Origin: Owenia fusiformis
Lineage: Eukaryota > Annelida > Polychaeta > Sabellida > Oweniidae
NCBI GenBank assembly: GCA_903813345.2
Contig: CAIIXF020000001.1
Span: 38,783,366 to 38,847,365 of the forward strand
Direction of reading: 5' to 3'
DNA length: 64,000 nucleotides
Numbering within the stretch: the first letter of the stretch is position 1; the number at the start of each line of letters is the position of its first letter. Below, piece after piece: positions 1-12,400 of this stretch. A model generated the notes under the pieces. That model was not told the origin of the DNA. It did not search any database and saw nothing but the letters and a program-made list of their open reading frames with translations. A program made the position numbers and the translations under genes.

Positions 1-916
1 TATAATGCATTTAACGTGTAAATGTTAAAAGAAATGTTTTATTGTTGGTGAAGTCACAACTGTTATATGGCAATAACACAAAGCTGGACTTACAAGGACA
101 ACTCAAAAAGGGCATGTTAAGTTTGGGGAATAACTTCCCAGTATTTTATGAGCTTATCGACACATATCTATTTAATAGGTCTGTAATTAAATCATATCAT
201 CATCGCAGATTGGTCACAAATTCCTTTATTAACCCTTTCACGACGTGAATATAAGAGGAAAATGTTGGCCCTGGACGGTGACGGGTAAGTGAGAGCGGTT
301 ATTAGGGGAAAACTGAAAATTACGCCTTGGGACCTATACCTTGAATTTTATCACTGAAACTTTAGTAAGGATTATAACATTAGAACTTGTCAAAATCTGG
401 TGTAAAAATACTGAATAGAACTGGAAATATTGCCATTTCATTGGTGTGTATAAATTAAAATAATGGTGCCAAAAGTAGCCAATCGTCCTAAAAGGTATTA
501 CATAATAGGGCTCCATATGGAGACTATCGTCGTGAAAGGGTTAATCACATTGAAACTTGATTTGCTTTTGATTACCAGAGTTTGACTTTGACAACACCTA
601 AAGTTCATCTTTTGAAAATGCTAATTTTTTGTTGTTTTTCTTTGAATTCAAAATTGCAGATCTCTGGATCATTTTTGTTGAATAATTGATGGTTAAGGAT
701 GGACTGATATGACATATTAGAAAGAGAAACACACATTATTTCCATCTGTGACTGAATGAACATTTTAAAATTTCATTTGTATAATATATCATTTATTAGG
801 GACACTCTGTAATTGGTACACAGAAACTTCACTTTTCTCTGCCATTAGCCTTGGGAAACAAGATCATTTGTCCAAGCTGAAGCTTTAATTGCAATAGTAT
901 TGTTTTTACCTTTTAG
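1..916. other. Non-coding stretch upstream of the NTF2-like exons
   Basis: I see no convincing exon here. Short ORFs lack splice context or recognisable motifs. The first exon or exons of the (+) NTF2-like gene are either here and unrecognised, or lie before position 1. The stretch also falls inside the presumed GAK intron that follows the exon at 3404-3526. Confidence 0.4.
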
Positions 917-2091
917 ACCCAAAAACAAATAAGAAATTACAGAAAGCCCTGACAGATTATGTTAGTAACTTTAATGCGGGAAACTGGAGTGCTGTGGCAG
1001 ATCTCTATGCAGATAATGCAACCATGGCAACAGCTGGTGATTTCTTTCGTGGAAAGGAAGGTATGTGAGGTCAAAGGATGTCCATGAAGGCCACCTGGGT
1101 TAGACAAATTAATTAGTTCAAAAATGAGGACATCCTTATAATATATCATTTTTAATCATAGAGGACAGCAAAGGAACATTCACTTTCTACTTGTACTTCA
1201 CTTTCTTCTATTTCTACTTCTGTTTTTGCCAGAATTCTAATGAAAACATCCACACTAGACAAGCAAGGTAGCAAAAATACATTATTATTAATTATTATAC
1301 AATTACATTATTAACAAGGCATTAACATGCAAAACGTCATCACCTGCCATTTGTAACATATGCCAACCACCAACTGCCACATACCAACCACCAAACATCA
1401 TCCACAAAAAAGAGACTATAAGAATATGTCATCACTTGTTGTGGTGACAAAAAAATTATATCTGAAACAATAATGCTTCAACTATTTCTTTAAGCAATAA
1501 AGCAATTCTACATTAATAAGTTTGGTGGTAAGGATTATGTGATGACACCTTACAACACGGAGTATGACTGCTCTAGAAACATTGTCGTGACAAGCGAAGA
1601 GTGTGAAATAAAAACACAAACTGGCCAGTTGGTTATATCAGTGAGGTAAATATGATATATGGAACTTTTTATTTAATAATGGGCCTACGTGTATGTTTAC
1701 CTAGCTTTCCATATTGAACATTACATGGTATTAGAAGATTAAACATCAGAAGATGAAAAAACACTCTGCTCACAAGAGGTTAAAATGGCAATTCATTCAT
1801 ATGCCTTACACACGCAAAGGCGTAGTGCCCAGTATGACTGATGCGTTCAGATGGTTGCAAATACACTCCAAATTTAAACCAAACTTAAAAAAACAAGGCC
1901 CCCTGAACCCAACATTTTTCGCTTTGCTCAACTCGTATTTCCAGATGGTAGTGTACTACTCATAAAAATAGCACTACGTCCATGACATTCATATAAAATA
2001 TCTTCAAATTCTTGCTTGCAGATTTATAAGGGTGCTCCGGAGAATTAATGGGAAGTGGAAATCTATTCGAGAAATGGACACGCCAATGTAA
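917..2091 (+). CDS. NTF2/SnoaL-like (DUF4440-type) small protein, 5' partial
   Basis: Exons are 917-1060, 1495-1645 and 2022-2091 (stop TAA 2089-2091). All have AG acceptors and GT donors, and the phases join cleanly (phase 1, then phase 2). The first visible exon reads DPKTNKKLQKALTDYVSNF, followed by GNWSAVADLYADNATM and DFFRGKE. The second continues AIKQFY and YNTEYDCSRNIVVTSEE. The last ends NGKWKSIREMDTPM. An N-terminal helix with a 'gnwsavaxlYadda' turn, a central Y..D and a C-terminal strand ending in KW(K)S is the NTF2-like cone fold (SnoaL/DUF4440/CaMKII-association type). Members are often uncharacterised or enzymatic, so no substrate can be named. The acceptor at 915-916 implies at least one further upstream exon. 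AATAAA lies 10 bases after the stop, at 2102-2107. The gene is on the strand opposite GAK and appears nested in one of its introns. Confidence 0.72.
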
Positions 2092-2101
2092 TACATAAAG
2101 T

Positions 2102-2107
2102 AATAAA
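2102..2107 (+). promoter_or_regulatory. Poly(A) signal of the NTF2-like gene
   Basis: AATAAA follows the TAA stop by 10 bases, giving a very short 3'UTR. It supports 2022-2091 as the terminal coding exon. Confidence 0.55.
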
Positions 2108-2289
2108 GTAATAATACATAAATTTGAATGAATGCAAATATTGATAACTCTCTATTCAAATATACATTTAATGTAGACACATACATTTTATTGTACTTAA
2201 TTTAGGAATACAAATCAATAATAGAAATTGAAAATAACAATAACAAAAATAACAATGCATTCACATGAACCAAATCTGTTTTCTGGTAT

Positions 2290-2515
2290 TTGAGTCATCA
2301 AACATTACGTCTTTTTACTGAAAAATGGTGGCCATTTTGAGATTCAGCTGCCATTTTAAAAAATCCTTCTCAAGCAGAGCTTGTTCGTCCCTAGACATAT
2401 AAAATTTGAACCAATTCTGTCAAATAGTATTTAAATAATCAAAGATTACATATTTTTACAAAAATGGTGGCCATTTTGAGACAGCCATCTTGAAAATCTG
2501 TTCTTGGGCAAACTT
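2290..2515. repeat. Tandem pair of a GGCCATTTTGAG-containing repeat
   Basis: Two consecutive segments of about 140 bp each carry 'aaaatggtggccattttgag', followed by a second 'gccat(t/c)tt' and 'ctt...gcaaactt/gcagagctt'. The wording resembles the gccattttga-rich repeat copies at 44.4 kb and 55.7 kb, so this is probably a diverged member of the same dispersed family. Confidence 0.45.
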
Positions 2516-3009
2516 TCTTTGTCCTACATACGGAAGGCATTATGGGTGTAGGCCCCGGGGTGTAGGCCGGGGTGTAAGACCTCTATATCCGACCAAACTT
2601 CACACAATACCCAGAGTACTTATGCTTTTTATATAGATAGTCCAATGTTAGTGATAAATTTGTTTTACATGTTAAACTGTTTCAATGCAACTAGAAGCCA
2701 CTTCTAGTTACAATACCCATCAAATTGATGATGCCAAATGTATATATGTAATACTACAAATAATTTTAAATTATACTCTATATAGCCATTTAATTGAGAA
2801 CTGGGAGTAGTCGCTATAAATTCAAGAATTAAATTAATAATAATGTTTTACACTGCCAAATATTGCTAAGAACTGAAAAAGCCCCTGCAAAGCTGACCCC
2901 TATGACATTTAGAGAATGAACCCTGAACTTAAGCTGGTTTTACAAGTTTGTGACCCTGTAAGGAGATTAATATCTGGTTATCTGCAAAATAAAGCACTAC
3001 TACTACTCT

Positions 3010-3325
3010 TCACTTTGACATGGATTTTAACAATGCAGGACACCTGACATTATTTGTAAAGCTAGGAAATGGGTCAAAAATGAAGTTCACGAGACAAAAA
3101 TGACAGCCATCTTGAAAATAGGTGAGCTTTTGAATCAGGAGTCAGAGGGGAGTTTTCTGTATTGATGTTGAACAAAAATAACTTAAAACGGGAATCCTAT
3201 CGACAGAGGTTTTAAAACGTGCCACTATTGTTGACGGACAGACAGACGGACGGACGGACGGACGGACAGACAGACGGACAAGTGAGTGATTGCAAAAGCT
3301 CACCATGTGAGCTAATAAAAAGGGC
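3010..3325. repeat. Dispersed repeat with GACGGACG microsatellite tail
   Basis: A gccatcttgaaaa-type body runs into a (GACG/GACA)n microsatellite at about 3233-3282, then 'agctcaccatgtgagcta' and an A-rich end. The terminal 'ttcaccaatgtgagcta' wording recurs at about 7388-7404. The microsatellite style recurs at 45.73 kb and 56.26 kb. Probably a SINE-like or MITE-like family; class unresolved. Confidence 0.5.
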
Positions 3326-3403
3326 TAAGAACCGGCCACTAGCAAGAGAATCGTGCTAGCCCAATGATTAAATCTTCCATGGATATCTGGTTTATTTACT
3401 TAC

Positions 3404-6400
3404 CAAACAATGAACCACACAGATGTTCTTGGGGTTTTGTCTTAACCACAGATGCATATTCTTACAAATGGCAAATAAATTGTGTAAAGTTGGCGCCTTT
3501 CTTGCATCCCAGCCACATTCAGAAACCTGGAATAAACAAAGCAAATGATTAACAATCTTAACAAGTTTTTAACGATCTGAACAAGTTTTTAATTTTCTCA
3601 TATGTAAGAGTTCAATGATTGTGCATCGGTTAATGATCCAAATACATATAGGAGATATTATTTTTTTGAGTTCTTTGTGCAAAGGATGTCTTCCTTGAAC
3701 AAAATCAATTGAGAGATGTGTAAAAATGTTTTAAAGATCTAATAGCAAAGGTTTTGCAAAAATGCATCAATGTAGTATAAAACAAATGTATGTATAATGA
3801 AGAAATAAATATATAATGAAAAAAATAGATATGTGTTTGTAATATTGGTATTAACTTATGATTAAAAAGTGTCACTATCTCTTTCATTTTTCAACAAATA
3901 TAGGCTCACGTGACATTTGACGCGGGGCAGGCAATTTTGATCTATCGTAGACCATATCAGTATCAAATTGCCGATATTTCAACCTCGTCTTGCGAGGCCA
4001 TTTTGATTTGAAACATCTTGAATTTGGTGTCAAAATAAAGCTGGTCACGCCCACTTTCATAGTGATCAATGAATCATTTACTACGACTACTATATTCATT
4101 TAGGAGGCGTGTAAAGTTAACCAATCAGAAAGACAATTGTTCCATATATGGCAATTCATTAACATATTCAGTGTTTACTACTGCTTTTTGCGTCATGACA
4201 ACACGAGTAGTAACCAATCAAGATGCCGTATTTTATGACGCGAGTTCAGAGTGACATGCACACGACATGTAGTCTGAGCTGATGGCGATGTTGAACAATT
4301 TCTTCTCGGAATTTGTCCAGAGAAATCAGCGATTCTAAATTAAGGTAGGATCTGCCATTTCTTCCTGTACACGTTATAACTTATCTCTATCGAATCCTAA
4401 AGTTTTGGATGAAGATATGAAGCTTACGTTTAAAAACGAAGTGATTAATTTGACGATCTGATTTTGCAATTTGCAATGGCCAATTTACCGCAAGTCTGCG
4501 TGTATTTGACACCCGGGATTTGACAAGAGATAGCGCCAAGTCTCGTATCAAAATGCTTGTTAAGCCTTACTAAAAAACAAGATCCATATTTTCTAAATTT
4601 GATAACTTTGCAGAAAACCTGTTTTCATAACCTGTTTTCCGCGTCAAAATTCAAACTGAGTCACAGTAATAGGATCGCTGGGATCCTCAGTCAATGGCAA
4701 CGGGTCTTCATTTCAGAACTCAGATTTTTAGTTGATTCTCCGTCATAGTACCTGTCTAAAGTCCCCATATCTGTTCTCTTACTGGTATACTTGGACACAT
4801 TTTCCCCTGTATTGTCCCCAGTCAAATTACACCCTATCGCCCGGCCGATTCATAATAGCCATTTCCCAGAACCCGGCCGGGAATCAGAATCGTTGATGTT
4901 TGCCATATTGAACATGTTGAAATATGTACTGTAATATCTGTATTGCCTGCTACGCGTAATGGTCACGTGACTAGCGCGATTCCGGAAAAATGGTGAATTT
5001 CGAAACAACAATTTTTGGGCACTTTTATTGCAAATTTCAGGTATTTATAAGTGTTTGTGGTATAAAATATAATCCCCAGACATAAATGAACATCCAAACT
5101 ACATATTTTATTAAGTTTTGGAGCCTTTTTTGCTCTTGAATTAACATCTTTAATAATTGTCACTTTTGCTTTCCATCTTCTCACCTACCATCTCTAAGTA
5201 CAACCTGGAATGAATATATTAAGTATAGTGAAACCTGTGAAGTGGAACACCTCTGAACACTGAACACTTTCATAAGTGCAACACTTCTTAAAAGTCATCC
5301 TACCTATTAACCACTCTGTAAGTGGAACACTTCCCAAATGGAAACCCTTTTGAAGTACCAAATGTGTTCCACTTATACAAGTTTTACTGAATGTTGATCA
5401 CAGGTAAAGTAAAAATGTTCATTTCTGTTTTAGTTTTTAAAGTTTTATTTTTTTCAACCAACTCAGCCTTTATCACTGCCACAAATGTTATAATAATTAA
5501 TAATAACTATATTGGAATGCACTTACTCTGTTCTGAAACTTGGCAACCCTATAAGTCCTGGTTGATAGATTGTATACTGCATAACCATTAGGGTGCCTGC
5601 CATCTAAATACGCCCTAACATCATCGATGTGATTCTTAATGGCACTCTCAACACCTTCGGCAGGAAATGACATCACAGCCACACGTGACGTAATATAAGA
5701 GAAATCTAGTTCGCCTTTGTTCATGGTTCTACAAAGTAAAACAAAATCTCTTATCAAGTAAGTACCATGTAATGTCAAATTAGAGAGAAATTCAAAAGGA
5801 ATTGGCCAATATTCCACAATGAGATTTGTGTAAAAAACGTAAATCAGGTCTAGAACTTGATAGCAAATCTGAAGAAAATCGGAAAGGCAATGTTCATAAA
5901 ATCAGAAAAGTATAGCTGGCAGCCAGACTTCAAGATGGCTTTCTACTAGTGTTGTCGCGATGTGCCATAATCTTACATCGATGCATCGGCAATTTTCAGT
6001 AGTAAACATCGATGCACATCGCGATGCACATCAAGAAAAAGCCCGAGAAAAGTGCACTGATTTACCGAACGCTAATGCACTAAAATACCGAACATCCGGT
6101 ACATCCGGGAACTTCGAGTAAGGGTGAAATGAAAGTAAAGTAATTTTTTTAGATTAATGGTTCATTTCGACTAGCTAAAACAGTTTTAAAGCGAAAGAAT
6201 ATCAGAAAATATTGGAAAATGAAATAAGACATCGAGAAAGGTAAGCGATTTGCGTCAAAATAAGATAAGAAAGGGTGATTTTTAGCAAAATAATGTTTTT
6301 TTAAAAACATCGATGTTTTGTTTCAGACATCGATGCATCGCCAGAATCAGCTTTGGCGATGTATATCGCGATGTATCGATTAATCGCGACAACACTACTT

Positions 6401-9400
6401 TCTACAAACCTAACTGGCCCTAAAAATTGATACCTTTGCAAGTCAGTAACTCTAACATGAACTGTTTTAAAGTTATTAACTATTTTATTGATTATGTCCC
6501 ATCCCAAATGTCCCATCCCGAAATGGACATAAAGAAGTTTCCCAGAGATCATGAGGGCAAGCAAAATTTGCAAACATTCTACATAACCACAAAAACTCTA
6601 AATGGTGACTCTAGTTAATCACTTGGAAAAAATGATACCATAACAAATGTATAAGTAAATGAAGAGAAATCATTGACCAGTATTCTTGAAATTCTCATGA
6701 CAAGAAATTAGCTGCAAAATAAACACATAATTGTCTGAGAGCAGTTGAGAAGTAATTTCTTGTTGATATACCTCAGTCCTAATCCACACTTGGTGAACTA
6801 TGACTTGTGAAGCAGCAACACAAACTTACGCTGAGACAGTTTCAACAACTTTAGATGAGGCATCCTTGATGTTCTTCATCAGGTTACCAGCACCACCTCT
6901 AAGCATGCTAAACATGCTACTAGCAGCTGATGGCCCATCAGGCTCCATTCTACTGGTTGTGTCCTGGTATGGAGACTGTGCTTGTTGTCTAGTAGGGCTC
7001 ACTGGGGCAACTAAATGTGAAAATATGTAGATATGAAGTGATTCATTGTTTAAACTGGGCTATCAAGATAATCAGGGACCCAACTTTTCTACCAATAAAT
7101 GGTCATCACAAAGACAGTGCCTAAAGGGGCACTCGGGGCTTATTTTTTCCTAAGTCACATCAAACCTCTATTTACTTGTAATTTGACCTATTCATAGAAT
7201 AAGATATGAGCTTATCAATTTATAAACAAAATAACATTTTCCAAATCTATTGAGCAAGGTTTCAATGATCTTCTCCAGCTCAAGAGTTGCAGTTACTCTT
7301 GTTGTTAGCGAATTTATAGATATATTGGAATCATAAATTTGAAATAGTGGTTGAATAAAATAAGACAAGTGGGCGATAACAATAGTTCACCAATGTGAGC
7401 TAAAAAGGCTCCCTGACTGTACATGAAGGCAACCAAAGGCATAAACTGAGTCCGATGTTCAATTTATACATTAATAGCCAAGATAATCAGTGCCACATTT
7501 GAATTTTTCATTTAATCACAAATCTGAAATTCAAAATATTCTTTAAATGAACTCAACTCTATGTTTTCAGATATGAATTTAAAAACAGAACCTAATGAAT
7601 AGTGCCTCTTATCCTATGCCAAGTAGAGTTTTAGGGAGATAAGTTGGTAAGATACATCCCGTATCCTGATTTTTAGGTTTCCATATTCAGAACCTCCATA
7701 TCTCCCACCATATCTCCCGATTCGGTGCATATCTTCCCGCTTCGGTGCATATCTTCCCGCTTCCAGTAATTTCACTGAAAACTCTACTTGGTATAGGATA
7801 AAGCAGTTATGTACGGTCGGTTTGGATATTGGGTTCATCCCTCATGATATATGCACATCTAACTTCGGTCAGGTAGATATGCATATCTCCCTCTGGATAA
7901 ACCCCATATCCAAAACCTCCCAGTACATAACCCTTATATATTTAACAACAAGTGAAACTCACCTGGAGCTGTCTGTGGAATTGGTGCACTTGTAAGTTGA
8001 AGAGGAGCTTTTAAATTCACATTCCTTGCTGCAGCTATTTCTTGTAATCGTTCTATAACTTCATTTATGTTTGGCCTCTCCCTTGGGTCTACTTTAAAAC
8101 AACCATCTAAAAGTAATGAAGCATAGAGTGTATTTGTTAAATGTTCTGACCAAGTTTTTGGTGCCTAAACTAAATACTTTTCCGATTTATTGGCATTTTC
8201 AATGGCTTTGATGGTCTTAGCTATGCTTATCAGAAACCCATGAAACGTTTTTAATACTTTGGTTTTATTGGTGCTATTGCCAGATTTGATATACGCAAAT
8301 ATTTTTAACATGAGCAATATTATATATTGCAGTGATTGACTGAAGTTTATCTAATAACATCTTAGAATCTAATGAGCTTTTAATGTAAGTATCCTTGTTA
8401 GCCCCGTCAATATTATCCAAAACGTTTGCTATAATTATGAGTCCATTATCAATATATACTAAATTCACTGGCCCAAACAACTACATGTAATGAACATTTG
8501 ACATGGATAAACTGAAAACTTACGTATTAGGTCATGGAATACTGTGTAGTGGTTATCGGTTGCAGGAATGGTAAAGTTTGCGTTTATGATACGTAATTTT
8601 GCAGAATCTTCGTATGGATGTTCACGAAAGCACAGCATGAACAAGACACAACCTAGAGCCTGGAGAAAAGAGGAGATAAGTGTTAAAACCACTCATCAAA
8701 TGCAGTTGGTGTATTCCCTGTGTATACTAAGTATACAGTAAATACTCTAAATGGGTATTTTGTGGACAGGATATCATACAAAGTATATATTAGGTGAGGT
8801 TTATACATAGGGGTTATGCACTGGGAGGTTTTGGATACAGGGAATATCCCGAGGGATATACAATATATCTTCCCGAGGGACAGAAGGGACCAAGGGAAGA
8901 TATATTGTATATCCCAAGGGATATTTCCTGTATCCAAACCGACCGTGCATAACTGTTGTATTCCATACCTGAATTCCAAATTTTTTTTCTCAAATTTTTT
9001 TTCACATTTTTTCCATAATTTTTTTTTCAGAATTTTTTTTTGAAATTTTTGAAATTTTTTTTTTCAAATTTTTACTTTCAAATATTTTTCCCGAATTCAT
9101 TTAAAAAAAATTTTTTTGAGCGGGACATACGATTTATATGTCCCGGAGCTCCGTTGGAGCGGGACATACGAAAAATATTTGCCCGGATGTGGAATATATT
9201 CCCGGTTGATATGTCCCTGAAACCTCATCGGGTATGGAATACATCATTTTATCCAGACAATGTAAGCCTAGACTGCAGCATCAAATAAATCTAAGATTTC
9301 ATACTCAACATATTGATACAATATTTTCATGTTCTTTCTGAAAACTTCAAATGTTTTGAAAAAATGACAACTCTATTTTGACAAATACATCTGAAGTCCT

Positions 9401-12400
9401 TATGACATGCTATGAGCTCTGTGTTCAGATGCTGATGTCTTTTTACTCACCCATATATCTGATTGTTCATTGATTGGAAAGTTTGAGTAGAGATCCAACA
9501 TCTCTGGAGTCCTGTACATAGGGGTGGTATTCTTGGCAATCTATTTTAATACAAAAATTAATTTCAGTGTTCGACAAACAGTGTATCACAATCATTCAAA
9601 ACTCCTTAAAAATGATGTGGAGAATGGTGACAAGATAGCCCGTTTATTAATGTAACATAAAATATTAAATGATTCTAAAATCTAAATCTTTGTTGTAAAA
9701 ATGGCAGAAAAAATTCTTCAGCGACAATTTCTTGAAAACAGTCTAAATAACCTTTTTAATTTATAAGAATATAGTGCAGTCAGAATGTGGGTTTCGGCGT
9801 GCGTTCAGAGGGATTTTATGGGACATAATTTTTCATGTTACTACTATGATTATACATATTTGTATGGATTATTAGATCTTAGTTTTTCAGCTTTTAGATT
9901 TTGTGGCCATTTTACCCCCCATGGGCTAAAATTTGGACCCCTACTATATAATTGGGCAAGAACTCAAAAAATACTCAGTGGAATGTTTCCAAATTACTAA
10001 GTTATATTAGTATAGGCTAATTGAATATATGATAAAAATTTCATGTCACATGGTTAACTGGTTGCCATGGAAATGGATAAAACATGCCCTTCGGGTGTCA
10101 ATTTTCAGGCCAATTTTTCAGGACTGACAGAGTCATTTCATGCATATTTTGTCACCAATGTGTAAGGAAGGGTTAAAATGTCAATAAAAACTTCTACAAT
10201 AAATAAGCAACAACTGTATGTAAAGATCAGTCCACAAAACCTCAGATTTTGGCCTTGTATTGGTCCATGACTTATACAGGGGTCTATTTCATAGACTCGA
10301 GGTCCCACATTGGATGGATGCTATAACTTTTGAAATAATGGAGATACAGGTCTCATTTTTTCAGATCTTCATAAATGGTTAGTTTTAAGTTTTTTATTTT
10401 ACTTTGGGAGCTGACATGTGATTGGTTGCCATGGTAACCAGGGTTTTAGGGAAATTCCGACCCCCACATTGGATGGATGCTATAACTTTTGAAATGAGGG
10501 AGATACAGGTCTCATTTCTTCAGATCTTCATAAATGGTTGGTTTTAAGTATCTTAATATACATTTGGAGCTGGTATATGATTGGTTGCCATGGTAACCAG
10601 GGTTTTAAGGAAATCCTGACCCCGACATTGGATGGATGTTATAACTTTTGAAATAAGGGAGATTCATGTCTCATTTTTCAGATTTTTGACAATGATTGAT
10701 TTAAAGTATTGATTTAGACTTTGGGAGCTGAAATTTGATTGGTTACAATGGAAATCAGGGTTTTGTTGAAATTCAGACCTCCACCATTGATGAACACTAT
10801 AACTCTTAAATACAGCCAGATAAGATAATCTTTTCAGATGTAAGACAATAATAATATGTGTGTATTGTATTAGACTTTGGAAGCTAGGATTTATTTGTCT
10901 GCCATGGTAACCATGTTTCATTGTCATGGTAACTGCTGTTTTCGTTTTTAGATTCACCTTTATTCTAGATAGGTCAATACATGACATAAAATACCAAATT
11001 GCTCAAAGTTGCCATTTTATTCTTAATTTTTTTTTTCTATTTTATATGATTTACATGCTCATGACTCAATAATACTAGAGATGCAAACATTGTTTGGCTC
11101 ATAAAATATCAAATACTAGTAAACAATACATGTATGTCTGACAATATTGCCTTATTCCATACGACTAGTTCTTACAAAAGTTCTGACTCCTAATTTGTTC
11201 ATTTGAACTCATCATTACTGTTTTCATTTAGCACAATTTCCTCTTAACATCAATTTCTGTTGGAATGAAGGATTGTTTTGACCATTCTGGAGATAAGGAT
11301 CCTCAGGGGATATAGTCCATTCATGCAGTATTGGACTTGGCAGAATGGGTTAAGACTGGTCCCTGTGGTTTCACTGTATATAAAATTGGGCTGGGATCCT
11401 AGGCTGAACCCTCAGATATCAATATGTTCCCATCCAATCTGTCAAATTTGAATGTGTTCCGATATCAACCAAAATAATGCCCAAAGGCCATACCAAATGC
11501 CCAAATATATGACCAGTGCCATACCAAATATCCAGATATGAAAACATGGCCATTCAAAATTTCGAGAAGAAGGCAGATCATTGAGGAAAACAACCAAAAA
11601 CAACCTCACATTAAGGATATACTAGATCAATGCCATACATGTGTAACAAGTGAGGGGCAACATGTTTTTCACAACCATTCCCAAATCCGACCATTGCTAT
11701 ACCTCTCATAATTTGGAGAGCATTCTCATACCAGATCCTAAAATTTGGGTCCATTGCCATATCAAATGTCAAAAGTAACCCACCTGAGCTGAGGATCCCC
11801 TCAAGGTTTATATACAGTGAACTCCTGGGAAACGGGGGGTAATGTTTCCACTTCCAAATATAAGTTTTATCATCCATCCTCTTCAAATGTTATAATGAGC
11901 AATCATTACAAGATGGAAGAGTTCATCATTTAATTCATTGCATTATATTAGCTGCTATGAAAGCAGTCAAGGACCAATCTTGAAAGATGAGAAGAGTTGA
12001 AATGTCAACACCTCCATAAGTGAGGGCAGGACTGTTCTGTTTTGGAGAATATCTTATGTGAAACAGCTCATATTGTTATCTTTTGATGTAAGTTACAAAT
12101 ATATTTTTGTTATTCTGCTGTACTTTTACTGGTGAACAATTCAACTTTGGATTTTATTGTGTCAGGAATTTCTATATTGATTCCTATTATGAAGAAAATA
12201 ACCTTAAGAACCTCAACTGATGTGAACTCTGTCCCATTAGATGTCAGAAGCTCAACCCAACCCCTGTAGCTGAAAACCTAGGACCAAGTCCTGTGTGAAG
12301 CTATATTAGCCTTCAATGCGTTTACTGGATCAGATTCCTCCAGTGCAGAAATACAACAAAACAGCAGAAATAGAAAAATAACTGCCACTAATAGATGAGC

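Noticed and set aside
9785-10000. 71-codon ORF on (+), mirrored almost exactly at 13650-13901 on (-)
   Set aside because: The two copies are the same inverted-repeat arm read from each end. Conservation comes from the foldback, and the frame has no domain or splice support.
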